Source: Closterium sp. NIES-65 (taxonomy: Eukaryota > Streptophyta > Zygnematophyceae > Desmidiales > Closteriaceae). From it: a stretch of DNA of 64,000 nt. The position numbers were made by a program, and so were the translations under genes. Below the pieces are notes generated by a model, which was not told the DNA's origin, did not search any database, and saw only the letters and a list, made by a program, of their open reading frames with translations. This document shows positions 12,612-23,375 of this stretch, in pieces (the stretch's first letter is position 1; each line of letters starts with the position of its first letter). The DNA lies in the NCBI GenBank assembly GCA_948144175.1, contig CANXME010002068.1:5537001-5601000 (forward strand). The letters are read 5' to 3'.

Positions 12612-13920
12612 TTACGTAAGTGCGTGTGCATCCCTGAAATTTCGGCTGCGTAGATACTCGGTGAGGACGGGGTGGTTTTCAATTCTGTCCAGGGAAACCC
12701 AATTGTCTTTGGTGGGTGTACGGTCCTTCCAGCGGAGTAAGAGCTCGATCCTTCGGGCTCCTCGAGGGTCGCGAACTCTGTGACTCATGATTTTCTCGGG
12801 GGTGACGATTGGTTCGATTGGTGGTCTTGTCATGCTGGCTGGGCGATTGCGTGGCAGTTGGCTCGTGGACGGGACGTAAGGGCGAAGTAGGCAGACGTGG
12901 AATGAGGGGTTGACGTACCAGTCAGCAGGAAGGAGGAGGTGGGCGGTGACGGGTGTAAGCATGTGGCTTATGCGAAATGGCCCGCAGTATCGGGGGCGGA
13001 GTTTCGGGGTGATGGAAAGTCGGAGGTTCTGAGTGTCAAGTAAAACTAAGTCGTCGGGTTGGTAAGTGACAGGTCTGCGGTGGCGGTCGGCGTTGCGTTT
13101 AGCGATGATGTTCGATTTTTTTATTGCGTATGCTGCCCGGGTCCGTGCTGCTTGTAATAGTTCGGCGAACTGTTGTGCTCGTGGTACTGGGTTGTCGGGA
13201 TTCGGGGTCATGGGTACTGTCGGGTCTTGTCCGTAGTTTAAGTAAAATGGTGACTGTTGGGTCGTGGCGGATGGCGAGTTGTTGTACGCGAATTCGATTA
13301 GTGGCAGTTGCTGTTCCCACGTGGTCGGGTCGTCACACGTGGCTCTGATGAGCTGTTCCATGGTCTGATTTGTCCGTTCTGTCTGCCCGTCGGTTTCGGG
13401 GTGGTATGATGAACTGAACTGTAGTCGCGTGCCGAACTGCTGCCACAAGTTCCGCCAGAAGTTGCTGGTGAATTTCGTGTCGCGGTCGCTGATGATCGCG
13501 GCTGGTATCCCGTGCAGTCGAACGACGATGGAGATGAAGAGGCGTGCTGTTTATTCGGCTGTGATTGATTTTTTGCAGGTTGCGAAATGTGCCATTTTCG
13601 TCAGTCGATCGACGACGACCAGGATCGCGTCGTTCCCACTCGCCCCGGCTGGTAACCCCGTGACGAAGTCCATCGTCACCTGCTGCCAAGCACGCTCTGG
13701 GGGTGGTATCGGCTGCAACTGTCCCGCCGGCCGCTGTCGTGATGATTTCATGAGCTGACAAGTGGGACACGATGCCACGTGTCGTTGTACGTCGGTCAAC
13801 ATTTCGGGCCAGTAATAATACCGCTGCAGCTGCTGCCGTGTTTTTCTACTCCGAAATGCCCCGAGGTAACTCCGTCGTGTGCCTCCTATAACAGTAATTC
13901 CCGTAGCAGTGTATACACAG
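12612..13920 (-). pseudogene. Gypsy integrase with chromodomain-like C-terminus, broken
   Basis: From the 5' side: an HHCC-type zinc-binding end (CPTCQLMKSS), the catalytic core with the first Asp in QVTMDFVTGLP, the second in SDRDTKF and the Glu in the QTERTNQTMEQL segment, then a C-terminal region with an EKIMSHR...ELLLRWKDR...DNWVS pattern typical of a retrotransposon chromodomain. A TAA at 13551-13553 interrupts the core between the first and second Asp, so the ATG at 13448 is internal. Its upstream continuation is split by the small LTR element at 13926-15430 and resumes at 15436. Confidence 0.88.
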
Positions 13921-13925
13921 GTACC

Positions 13926-15430
13926 TGTGAAATAACGAGGAATGAAGAAAGGAAGGGTTTTCACTAGCAGTAGTTGGGATACATATAGCAAACCCTAACA
14001 GGGTTGTACTCGCTATAGAGCACCCCACTACAGGCTAGATAATAACATTCTGACACACCCCCATAGCCAAAGTGGGGTGTAATCAACACAATGAGCAGGA
14101 GTTCATAATAATAAACAAAGCTAGAGGTAATCACAGCGGGCAAGTGAGGAGGAGGAGGAACTGTGGAAGGAGAGAAGATGGGAGGCAACGACTGAAGCTG
14201 TAGAGGCACGGGCACAGGAGCGGCTGACTCCGTGGCTACCGAAGCAAGGGCGACGGACTACTGGAGTGACTGGCTCCGCGGCTAAGACGAGCAGCAGGAG
14301 CAACGGACCCACTTGCGATTGGTGCAACAGGCTCACTGGCTACCGAAGCAAGGGCGACGGACTACAAGCGCTGCAGGCGACACGGCAGCTACCTCCACAC
14401 AACCTCCTCCAACTGACCCACACCCTTGACACACACCCTAACTGCTTCACCCCTAACTCCACTCCCATGTCACCCCCTCGTACCACTCCGACGGCTCCAA
14501 CACAACACATCCACCCCCCTCAGCGGCAGCTGCAGCACTGGGAGACGGAGGAGGAGGAGGAGCAGGGGACAGCGCACAGAAACTGCACCCCCATACCCCC
14601 CACCCCCAAACCCTAATTCAGGAGAACGGGCAGCAGCAGGGGTGGGGCGCCGTCTGAAGCACGGGGGATAGCGGGCAGCTCAGGGGCAGAGAAGAACAGG
14701 CCGCCCACGGGCCTGACACAGCCAGACGAACCGCGCGCAGGCGGACCAAGCCGCGCGCGGGCCTGGCGCAGCCCGTACGGGCCACGCGCGGGCCGGGCGC
14801 AGCCCGTACGGGCGGCGCTCAGGGCTAGCGCAGCCCGCGCTGGCCGGGACGGGCGACCGGGGACGACGGGCTGGTCCCCGTCGCCCGTCGAAGCGCCCCC
14901 CGGGGGCGACGCGCGGACCGACGGGGCAGAAAGCCGCCGCGCGCCTCGGGGCGCACGGTGGGCAGAGAATCGCCGAACGCTCCGAGCGCGCGGCGGGAAG
15001 AAAAATCCGTCGCACACCACGGGGCGTGCAACACACAGAGTAGCAGTGGCAGCGAAAGGAGTGAGGTGGTGGGCCCATACACAGGAACGACCCAGGAGGG
15101 TCGACCTGCTCTGATACCATGTGAAATAACAAGGAATGAAGAAAGGAGGGGTTTTCGCTAGCACTAGTTGGGATACATATATGTCAGAATGTTATTATCT
15201 AGCCTGTAGTGGGGTGCTCTATAGCGAGTACAACCCTGTTAGGGTTTGCTATATGTATCCCAACTGCTGCTAGTGAAACCCCTCCTTTCTTCATTTCTCT
15301 CTTGCCTAGCTAGCTAAACCCTAGCTATGGCTCCTCACTCTATCTACGATTCTCACAAAATAGCAAACCCTAACAGGGTTGTACTTGCTATAGAGCACCC
15401 CACTACAGGCTAGATAATAACATTCTGACA
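13926..15430 (-). mobile_element. Non-autonomous Copia-type LTR element NA1
   Basis: LTRs at 13926-14055 (130 bp) and 15120-15430 (the latter enlarged by a nested LTR) enclose about 1.06 kb without coding capacity. Target duplication GTACC at 13921-13925 and 15431-15435. Next to the 5' LTR the minus strand reads TGGTATCAGAGCAGG, the classical initiator-tRNA-Met primer site. The LTR is related to those of the full Copia copies (shared blocks TGTCAGAAT, GTAGTGGGGT and TAGGGTTT). The inside is GC-rich and carries two copies of a TGGCTACCGAAGCAAGGGCG unit about 110 bp apart (near 14230 and 14338). The element interrupts the Gypsy integrase frame. Confidence 0.92.
15182..15357 (+). mobile_element. 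Solo LTR nested in the 5' LTR of NA1
   Basis: Plus-oriented TGTCAG...CTCACA segment of 176 bp, homologous over its first 80 bp to the NA1 LTR but in the opposite orientation. It splits the NA1 LTR inside GGATACATATA. Flanks ATATA (15177-15181) and AAATA (15358-15362) fit a 5-bp target duplication with one change. No internal region is present. Confidence 0.75.
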
Positions 15431-15435
15431 GTACC

Positions 15436-16565
15436 CAAATGCGGTCAGTCCCGGTTTTTACGTAATAGACTCCCTTTGCTGCTACGAACGGCTGCGAATT
15501 TCCTCCTGTGAAGAATGGATCCGTCTGGTATCCGTGGGTGAATAGGCCTGTCAGTAGCGGGCTTGTCTGGGCGAGTAGTATTACATGGATCTGGGCAGTG
15601 GGGCGGGTCAGTGCGTCGGCGATGTTCGAGGCTCCCTTTTTGTAAGTGACCGTGTAGTGAAAGTTGGACTCGAGGAAATCGAGCCATCGAATTTGTCGTG
15701 GGTTGAGGTGTGGCTGTGCGCGAAGGTACTGTAGTGATTTATGGTCTGTCCGTACTGTCACGTCTGCGCCAGTCAAGTAACAGCGCCATACTTTGAGCGC
15801 GTGCACGATCGCAAGCATTTCGCCGTCGTGTATCGGGTAATTTTTCTCGGGCGGATGCAGTTTTCGTGACTCGTATGCGATAGGCTGTAGGCCATTGCCG
15901 AAATCCTGTAGCACTACGGCTCCGATGGCGATATCGCTTGCGTCAGTAACTACTTCGAATGGGCGGTGTGGGTCGGCGATGCGCAGGACGGGCGGGGAAA
16001 AGAGAACATTTTTCAGGGTAGAGAAGGCAGCATGCTCTTTCTCCCCCCACGTAAAAACGACCCCCATTCCACAGTAAGTCCGTCAGTGGGGCAGTTAACC
16101 GTGCCATGTCGGGGACGAACCGACGCACATAATTAACGAACCCTAAAAAGCTCTGCAGCTCTGTGATGTTCGCCGGGGGATGCCACGCTTTTACCGTATC
16201 CAGTTTCTTTGGGTCGATTTCAACTCCAGCCTCCGAAATAACGTGCCCCAAAAATTCTAACCTATCCTGGAAGAACTCGCACTTGGAACCCTTGGTCAGT
16301 AATCTGTGCTCGTCTAAAACCTTAAACACTGCTTCCAGATCTGCTAAGTGCTGCTGCTGATCCTGACTGTAAACTAGGATGTCGTTGAGGTAAACTATGA
16401 CACATTTATCTAAGAGCGGCCTGAATGCCTCGTTCATGGTCATCTGAAAAGTCGTCGGTGCGTTGGTCAGCCAGAATGGCATCACAGTGTACTCGAACGA
16501 CCCGTACCTAGTCCTGGAAGTTGTTTTGGCGCAGTCCGATGGTTCGACCCTAATCAGATGGTAAC
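15436..16565 (-). pseudogene. Gypsy reverse transcriptase (C-terminal part) and RNase H, broken
   Basis: Encodes the RT palm and thumb, then RNase H with TDASDIAIGAVV, the HDGEMLAIVHAL helix and RTDHKSLQYL. The RT motif reads YLND rather than YLDD (Asn codon 16384-16386), removing a catalytic Asp. A frame change near 16064 separates the RT and RNase H frames. The N-terminal part of the same RT lies 14 kb away at 30756-31251, because Copia elements inserted in between at GTAAC. Confidence 0.9.
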
Positions 16566-16807
16566 TGTCAGAATATTATAGCTTACTTATTTGTGTAGAC
16601 TATAGTGGGGTATCCCATAGGGGGTACAACCCAACTAGGGTTTCCTATTTGTACTCACTTCATTCATAGTCATTTTATTCACGTTCCTTTCTCCACATGG
16701 AATCAGAGCAGGTCCCATCCTAGGGACTGTTCTTTAGGGCCCACCGAAGCGCGCCCGAGGCGCGCGCCTTTTTTTTAGCGACCCTCCGAGTCGCCCTTTT
16801 CCTTCGC
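16454..16807. repeat. 354-bp direct repeat, copy A (Gypsy RT piece + Copia 5' LTR + leader)
   Basis: Contains 112 bp of Gypsy RT ending in GTAAC, a plus-oriented Copia LTR (16566-16697), the primer site TGGAATCAGAGCAGG, and about 100 bp of leader. It is nearly identical to copy B at 23376-23729. At 16807/16808 the sequence jumps from the leader directly into the 3' end of minus-strand Copia copy 2. Confidence 0.93.
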
Positions 16808-19800
16808 TGATGGTCACAAGGCGCGAGTGCCTTGGTGAACACATCAGCACTGTTGGCCTCAGAGGCCACGTACGCAAGTCGCAACTGACCATGCTGCTGC
16901 AGCTCACGAGCAAGGAAGTAGCGGAGAGCAATGTGCTTCGTTCTGTGCTCCAAGCGCTGCTCTCGACACAAGGCCAGCATGGCCTTGTTGTCTACGTACA
17001 GCACTGGAGGAGAACGAGGTGGCTCTCCAAGGTCAGTCAGCAGGTAGGTGAGCCAGCGAAGCTCCTGTGCAGCCATGACCCCGGCGTAGATCTCAGCCTC
17101 ACAAGTGGAGCCGAGAACCGAAGACGAGCGAGTAGACCGCCACGAGACAGAGCCGGAACCAGGGCTGAAGGTGTAACCCTGTGACGACCGCTGCGTAGCT
17201 TGGTCGTCAGCCCAAGAAGCGTCCGCGTGGCCGGTAAGGACCACTGGACTCCGCCCTCCAAGCACTAGCCCCATGCCCGACGTACTGCACAGGTAGCGCA
17301 ATACCCTCTTCGCTGCAGCCATGTGCTCTGGTCTGTGTCTCCCAGGAGCAACATAGCGTGCAAGAATGCTCAGAGGGTATGCAAGGTCAGGTCGTGTGCA
17401 GGTCATCAGGTACATGAGGCAGCCAACAAGCTCTGCATACGGACCACTCGACTCTACGGACTCATCCGAAGGCAGAGCTGAGAGTGAGTGGCGAGTAGGC
17501 AGAGGAGTGGCCTGAGGCGAGGAGTACGTGAAGCCAAAGCGCTGAAGGACCTGCTGCACCATGTGTGAGTGAGTCAAGGTAATGGTGCGGCGTGCTCTGT
17601 CCCGAGTGATCTGCAAGCCAAGGTAGCTGCGCAGTTCACCCAGGTCTGTGCACGTGTGTCTCTTCAGCAGTTCGAACTTCACGTAGGCGAGTCCAGCAGT
17701 GTCCGCTGTGGCAAAGACCAATTCGTCAACGTACACGAGGATGTAGAACGGCGGCAGTGAAGTGTCGGTGCGAAGAAACAGCGACGGGTCAGCAGTAGAA
17801 GGAGCAAACCCAAGAGCCGCAAGCGTAGTCCTCAGTGTGTCGTGCCACTCACGCGGTGCCTGGCGGAGACCGTAGACTGGCCGTCGGAGGCTCCACTGGG
17901 TGCCAGGAGGGAAAGTCCCAGTGAAGCCAGGTGGACGGCGCAGCCAGATCTCCTCGTGCAGGCTACCCTGCAGGAACGCAGTGCTGAAGTCGAGAGAGTG
18001 AAGCTCGTAATCGCGCTGAGCGGCTATGTGCAGCAGCACCCGAAGAGTGGTCATCTTCGGGGTGGGAGAGAAGGTCTGAAAGTAGTCAACTCCCTGCCGC
18101 TGACTGAAGCCACGAGCAACGTACCGTGCCTTGAAGACAGGTGGAGAGCCCGGCGGCCGCTTCACCCTGAAGATCCACATGCCACTGACGATGTTCGCCC
18201 CAGGAGGGGGAACCGCGTCAACGTAGGTGCCTGTGGACTTCCAGGAAGCCATCTCTGCATCCATAGCTGCCTGCCACTGAGAGGAGTAGGGACCCTCTAC
18301 GGCCTCCGCGTAAGAACGCGGAGTCGGGATGTCTAGTGCATCCGGGTCTCCCTCAGGGGCAAGCAGTACAGACGCGAGATGAGGTGAAGCAGCCGCTAGA
18401 CACTGTAACTCCTCCTGCGTGTCCTCTAGGACGTCCGTGCCAAGAGCACACTCACCCCCTACGGACGGAGGACAGACAGACGCAGACTCAGCAACAAGAC
18501 TAGCAGCGTAGTCGAGACGACAGCGAGCAGCAAAGTCAACGAGCTCAGCGACTAGAGCAGACGCAGCAGTGGACTCAAAAGAGGGGTCAGTGACGACAGT
18601 AGCAAGCAGACGCGTGACAGTAGGACTGGCAGCGCGAAGAGAGTCCGACTCAGGGTCGGCAAGCGCAAGAAGAGAGGACTCAGGAGGAGAAGGCAAAGGG
18701 GCACGCAGAGGAGCAGTGGACGGACGCAGAGACATTCGGTGCGTGCCAGGGACAGGAGGAGGACGCTGACGCGAACCGCGACCACTAGCGCGAGCAGCAC
18801 GAACCGGCGACGCGGGACGAGACGCAGGCTCACGACGCTCAGCAAGACCTCCAGTAGGACCAGTGTAAGGAGAGGGAGCAGGCAAAGGAGAGGAAGGCTC
18901 CAACAGTGACTGCGACTGGACAGGCTGTGGACACTCTACCGAAGGAGAAAGACCAAGAACCTGCTGTAGGAGCGGAATGAAGTACGGCCGAGGCCGCGCG
19001 GCAGCTCCAGACTCAGCAGGGACAGCACCAGCACCCTCAGCGACAGCACCAGCGCCACCAACACCTCCAGCGGCAGGACCTCCAGCAGCACCAGCAGCAG
19101 AACCACCGCCAGGACAGACAGCAGTAGTCTCAACACCAACACCCTCAGCAGCTCCAGCTCCAGTAGGACCCGCAGGCCCAGCAGCTCCGGGACCGGCAGC
19201 ACCAGCACCCTCGACGGTCGACGAAGCTCCAGCTCCAGCAGCACTCCTCCAGCGGCGAGCAAACCACTCGCGCAGCTCCTGTGGAGAGAGGGGCTCCCGG
19301 CGAGACGCAGTAGCAGGAGAAACCCCAGGCTCTGCAGCTCCAGACTCAGCACCCCCAGGCACAGCAGCTCCAGACGTAGCACCCCCAGGCTCAGCAGCTC
19401 CAGACTCAGCACCTCCAGGCTCAGCAGCTCCAGACTCAGCACCCCCAGACTCAGTAGCTCTAGCTCCAGTAGGACTCGCAGGCCCAGCAGCTCCGGGACC
19501 GGCAGCACCCCCAGCAGGCGAAGAAGCTCCAGCTCCAGCAGCACGTCTCCAGCGGCGAGCAAACCACTCGCGCAGCTCCTGTGGAGAGAGCGGCTCCCGC
19601 CCAGCAGTCGCAGGCTCCGCACCTCCAGGCTCAGCACCCCCAGGCTCAGCAGCTCCTGACGTAGCACCCCTCGGCTCAGCACCCACAGCAGCAGCACCCC
19701 CAAGCTCAGCACCCCCCGGCCTCGCACCCCCAGGCTCAGCACCCCCAGCAGCAGCACCCCCAAGCTCAACACCCACAGGCGTAGCACCCCCAGACTCTGC

Positions 19801-22011
19801 ACCCGCAGCAGGACCAGACTCAGCAGCAACCTCGACTGGCTCGACTGTGTCTACCTGGGACACACCTGAAGGGGCAGGAACCTGAGGGGGGAGGGGGTCT
19901 ACCGGGGGGGGAACTGGCACCAGGAAGTCCGGTGGGGGGGGGAGGGAAGGAGTACGGTAGGGGAAGAGGCGGTAGAAGGGGACTGACTCGTCGAACGTGA
20001 CGTCCTGGGAGGACAGAACACGACGAGAGGAGGGGTGGTAGAACTGCCACCCTGGAGCGTCAGGGGGGAAGCCAAGGAAGACATAGGGAGCAGCACGGGG
20101 GGACAGCTTGTCCGCAGACAAGTCGCGGACAAACGCCCGAGATCCCCAGACACGGAACGCAGACGCATCGCCGACCTTCCCCGTCCACAGTAACACTGGG
20201 GACATCGCGGGCCGAGAGATCCTGGGGTGAAGGTTGAGCTGATGCGCCGCGTACCGAACCGCAAACGGCCACAGAAAATGGGGGGCAGCCGCATGCATCA
20301 TGGACGTACGAGCGACATCCATGACCATGCCAATGCGGCGCTCAGCAATCCCATTTTGCTGTGGAGAGTCCGGAAGCGTAAAGGTCTGGCGGATCCCCTG
20401 TGCACGACAGTAGTCTCGCAGAAGGCGAGAGGAGAACTCCCCACCTCGGTCAGAGTGCAGACGCAGAACAGGAAAGTCCGAGCCGAAGCTCCTCCTGAGC
20501 TGGAGACGAGCCTCACGGATCCAGTCGATCAGCACCTCAGTGACCGCACCCTTGCAGCGCAAGGGGAAGACTGAGGTGTAACGCGGGTAGTCGTCAACCA
20601 CCAACGGGAAGTAGCGCTCGTGATCCTGCCCACGGACGGGGGCCGGGCCCCACACGTCCATGTGAAGCGTCTGCAGAGGAGCCTCTGTCGGGGGAAACTG
20701 GGAGGAGTGAGGAGCAGCCCTGAGGCGCCCCTCGATACAGGGGACACAGGAAGGTCCTGGTCCCGAAGGAAGGGGAGGGAGAGACTGGGGAAGACCAGAG
20801 ACAAGGACACGGGAAGCCATGCCCCGAAGACGGGGCAAGGAGGGGTGGCCTAGACGGTGGTGCCACAGAAGAGTCTCGTGAGACAGGAGGCGACACGAAC
20901 AGGGGGCAGACTCAGGACCAGACCTGGACGCAGCAGCAAACACCTGACCCGACGCTGCTACCTGACCGGACGCGGGGACAGGAGGAGACTCAGTGGTCAC
21001 GGTGTAGAGGCTCGACCCCGGCCGACGCGAGAACGTGGCCAGGTGCCGGCCTGTGCGTGCGTCCGTGCAGTGGGTCACCCGCTGACTCGCAGGAGTGAAC
21101 TGGTGAACCCCCGCATCCTGTAGGTCTGCACCACTCACCAAGTTTGTTGAGAACGAGGGGAGGTACAGGCCAGACAGGGTGCCCGAGGGGGCAGCCGGAC
21201 ACGGGAGGACAGTGGAGAAGTGAGCGAGGACAGGACCCCCAGAGGGGTCAGCCAGGGAGACAGCAACCGGCCGACCAAGCGGCGTGAGTGTGGTGCGGTC
21301 CCGAAAGAAGGAGCGAGAAGCCCTAGAGTCAAGTGTAAAGGTGAGGGAGGTCGAAGCCAACGCGGTACCTGAGAGCGCAGCCTCACCCGCACCTGAGGAA
21401 GCAGACTCACTAGCACCTAGAGCAGCACCCGCACCTGTACCTGGAGCAGGAGACTCACTAGCACCCAGAGCAGCAGCCTCACCAGTAGCTAGAGCAGCAG
21501 GTCCTATACCTGGGTCAGGCGGGACGCACAGGTGACTGGCACGGTCAGCACTAGTAGGCAATGCATACATGGCAGTGAGAATAGCATCATAGTCAAGAGC
21601 ATATATATCTACCCTCTGCCTAAGCAACTCCACCCAGTCGGGAAGCTCAGCCTCGTCGCCAAACACGGTACGCCAGGCGTCGCTCAGACGGGCGAAGCAG
21701 CGGGACTGTGTATGACTACGTGTCCCACAAGGCTGACCAGTCCGAGTACCAGTGCGAATCACGTAAGAGCAGCGAACAGCACTGAGAGACCCTCCACTCT
21801 GAGCGTACCACTGACGAAGCTGGCGAGGCGTGAGAGACACGCGAGAGGGTCGCAGGAGCTGCATCTGGCCGCCACCACGAGTAGAAGCAGCAGGAGTGGA
21901 AGTAGGAGTAGCGTCGCCACCCCTACAGCCCCAACCAGCGTACCACTCACGCAGCTGCTGGGGCGTGAGGGACTCACGCAGGCGTCGCTGGGGCTGCATC
22001 TGGCTCCGCAA
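16720..22011 (-). CDS. Copia copy 2 gag-pol polyprotein, long open frame without the gag N-terminus
   Basis: Open for 1763 codons. The order is two LTPQQLREWY-type motifs, a zinc-knuckle-like CSYVIRTG...C...H...C segment, a protease-like LDSRASRSFF (the family usually has DSGAS), integrase (CVPC zinc-binding end; Asp in HMDVWGP and HSDRGGEF, Glu in NGIAERR), a Gly/Ala/Glu/Pro-rich linker of about 300 residues with two PLSPQELREWFARRWR motifs, RT, and RNase H. The RT motif is YVDE (Glu codon 17722-17724) instead of YVDD, so activity is doubtful. The gag N-terminal domain present in copy 3 (FEVWLDDLQLFL) is absent. The last 30 or so residues are read-through into the foreign leader past 16808. 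The ATG at 22011 is only the first in frame. It is the least damaged coding copy here. Confidence 0.85.
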   Translation of the reverse strand: MRSQMQPQRRLRESLTPQQLREWYAGWGCRGGDATPTSTPAASTRGGGQMQLLRPSRVSLTPRQLRQWYAQSGGSLSAVRCSYVIRTGTRTGQPCGTRSHTQSRCFARLSDAWRTVFGDEAELPDWVELLRQRVDIYALDYDAILTAMYALPTSADRASHLCVPPDPGIGPAALATGEAAALGASESPAPGTGAGAALGASESASSGAGEAALSGTALASTSLTFTLDSRASRSFFRDRTTLTPLGRPVAVSLADPSGGPVLAHFSTVLPCPAAPSGTLSGLYLPSFSTNLVSGADLQDAGVHQFTPASQRVTHCTDARTGRHLATFSRRPGSSLYTVTTESPPVPASGQVAASGQVFAAASRSGPESAPCSCRLLSHETLLWHHRLGHPSLPRLRGMASRVLVSGLPQSLPPLPSGPGPSCVPCIEGRLRAAPHSSQFPPTEAPLQTLHMDVWGPAPVRGQDHERYFPLVVDDYPRYTSVFPLRCKGAVTEVLIDWIREARLQLRRSFGSDFPVLRLHSDRGGEFSSRLLRDYCRAQGIRQTFTLPDSPQQNGIAERRIGMVMDVARTSMMHAAAPHFLWPFAVRYAAHQLNLHPRISRPAMSPVLLWTGKVGDASAFRVWGSRAFVRDLSADKLSPRAAPYVFLGFPPDAPGWQFYHPSSRRVLSSQDVTFDESVPFYRLFPYRTPSLPPPPDFLVPVPPPVDPLPPQVPAPSGVSQVDTVEPVEVAAESGPAAGAESGGATPVGVELGGAAAGGAEPGGARPGGAELGGAAAVGAEPRGATSGAAEPGGAEPGGAEPATAGREPLSPQELREWFARRWRRAAGAGASSPAGGAAGPGAAGPASPTGARATESGGAESGAAEPGGAESGAAEPGGATSGAAVPGGAESGAAEPGVSPATASRREPLSPQELREWFARRWRSAAGAGASSTVEGAGAAGPGAAGPAGPTGAGAAEGVGVETTAVCPGGGSAAGAAGGPAAGGVGGAGAVAEGAGAVPAESGAAARPRPYFIPLLQQVLGLSPSVECPQPVQSQSLLEPSSPLPAPSPYTGPTGGLAERREPASRPASPVRAARASGRGSRQRPPPVPGTHRMSLRPSTAPLRAPLPSPPESSLLALADPESDSLRAASPTVTRLLATVVTDPSFESTAASALVAELVDFAARCRLDYAASLVAESASVCPPSVGGECALGTDVLEDTQEELQCLAAASPHLASVLLAPEGDPDALDIPTPRSYAEAVEGPYSSQWQAAMDAEMASWKSTGTYVDAVPPPGANIVSGMWIFRVKRPPGSPPVFKARYVARGFSQRQGVDYFQTFSPTPKMTTLRVLLHIAAQRDYELHSLDFSTAFLQGSLHEEIWLRRPPGFTGTFPPGTQWSLRRPVYGLRQAPREWHDTLRTTLAALGFAPSTADPSLFLRTDTSLPPFYILVYVDELVFATADTAGLAYVKFELLKRHTCTDLGELRSYLGLQITRDRARRTITLTHSHMVQQVLQRFGFTYSSPQATPLPTRHSLSALPSDESVESSGPYAELVGCLMYLMTCTRPDLAYPLSILARYVAPGRHRPEHMAAAKRVLRYLCSTSGMGLVLGGRSPVVLTGHADASWADDQATQRSSQGYTFSPGSGSVSWRSTRSSSVLGSTCEAEIYAGVMAAQELRWLTYLLTDLGEPPRSPPVLYVDNKAMLALCREQRLEHRTKHIALRYFLARELQQHGQLRLAYVASEANSADVFTKALAPCDHQRRKRATRRVAKKKARASGALRWALKNSP

Positions 22012-23375
22012 GTAGAAGCAGGAGCAGGACTAGCAGCAGGAAGGCAGGCAGCCAGGCAAGCCAAAAGGCAGGCAGGCAGGCAAGCAGGCGACGCGCAGCG
22101 TGCTAGCAGGGCAAGAGCTCACCAGTGGTGGGAAGAGTAGGCTCGGCGACTCAGCGGCTCGGCAGCTTGGCGGCTCGGCGGCTCGGGCGACTCGGGCGGC
22201 TCGGCGGCAAGGCGGCTCGGCAGCAACTGCAGCTCAGCAGCTCGGTGACTCGGCGGCTCGGCGGCAGGGCGGCTCGGCAGCAACTGCAGCTCAGCAGCTC
22301 AGCGACCCGGCGGCTCGGCGGCAGGGCGGCTCGGCTGCTGGGCGGCTCGGGTGCAGGGCGGCTCGGCGGTGGGGCGGCTCGGCTGCTGCAGGTGAGCGAT
22401 GAAGGAGGAGGAGAAGCAGGGGAGGCCATACACCTGCCACCCCTCTGCCGGGGCCCCCTCAGGTCGCCTCGACAGGCGACGGGAAAAGGGGGGGGTGGGT
22501 GGTGGGGGCCGGTAGGTGCAGCGGCGGGGCCAGCAGGTGCAGTTGCGGGGCCGGTAGAAGGGGACGGCAGGAGCCGTCAGGAGGGGACGGCGGGGCCGTC
22601 AGGAAGGGACGGCGGGGCCGTCACGAAGGGACGGCGGGGCCGTCAGGAGGCGACCGGGCCGCGACGGGGGCAGGCGGCGGGGCCGCGTAAGGGCCTGGGC
22701 GGGGCCGCGACAGAGCCGTCGGCGGGGCCGCGTGAAAGCCGGGGCGGGGCCGCGTAGAAGCCGGGGCGGGGCCGCGCGAGAGCAGGCGGCGGGGCCGCGA
22801 AGGAGCCGGGGCGGGGCCGCGTGAGAGCAGGCGGCGGGGCCGCGTAAGGGCCTGGGCGGGGCCGCGATAAAGCCGTCGGCGGGGCCGCGTGAAAGCCGGG
22901 GCGGGGCCGCGTAGAAGCCAGGGCGGGGCCGCGCGAGAGCAGGCGGCGGGGCCGCGAAGGAGCCGGGGCGGGGCCGCGTGAGAGCAGGCGGCGGGGCCGC
23001 GTAAAGGTCGGGGCGGGGCCGCGACAGAGCCTGCTGCGGGGCCGCGTGAGAGCCGGCGACGGGGCCGCGTAAGGGCCGGCGGCGGGGCCCCGTCAGAGAG
23101 GGCGGCGGGGCCGCGTCAGTGAAAGCGGCGGGGCCGCAGGGAAAATGATGACCCGAGGGGTCGCTAAAAAAAAAATCGCGCCTCGGGGGGCGCTTCGGTG
23201 GGCCCAAAAAAAACGGTCCGTAGAAGGACCCGCTCTATACCATGTGAGAATAAGCGAACAGGAATGAATGAACTAGCAGTGAAAATGAGTACAAGTAGGA
23301 AACCCTAGAATTGTGTACCCCCTATAGGCTAACCCACTGTAGCCTACACAAGCAGAACATATATAATGTTTGACA
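16808..23375 (-). mobile_element. Copia retrotransposon copy 2, lacking its 3' end and 3' LTR
   Basis: Minus-strand element with a 5' LTR at 23243-23375 (133 bp, TGTCAAAC...CTCACA on the minus strand) and a primer site TGGTATAGAGCGGG beside it. A GC-rich leader of about 1.2 kb (22012-23242) follows, then a single long reading frame. The element ends abruptly at 16808 within the last codons of RNase H, where it is fused to the leader of another Copia element. There is no 3' UTR or 3' LTR. The flanking sequence GTCGG occurs directly after the 5' LTR (23376-23380) and at the start of repeat copy A (16454-16458), compatible with its original target duplication. Confidence 0.9.
22012..23230. repeat. 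GC-rich repetitive leader of Copia copy 2
   Basis: Tandem-like GC-rich DNA. 22140-22400 repeats GGCGGCTCGGC-type units; 22560-23130 repeats GGCGGGGCCGCG units at about 18-25 bp spacing, with a roughly 140-bp higher-order block present more than once (starting near 22700 and 22870). Frames across it are low-complexity Ala/Gly/Arg/Pro and are not credible genes. Confidence 0.8.

Noticed and set aside
18936-19885. Leu/Val-rich and Pro/Ala-rich frames opposite or overlapping the Copia 2 linker
   Set aside because: Shadows of the Gly/Ala/Pro linker repeats of the polyprotein.
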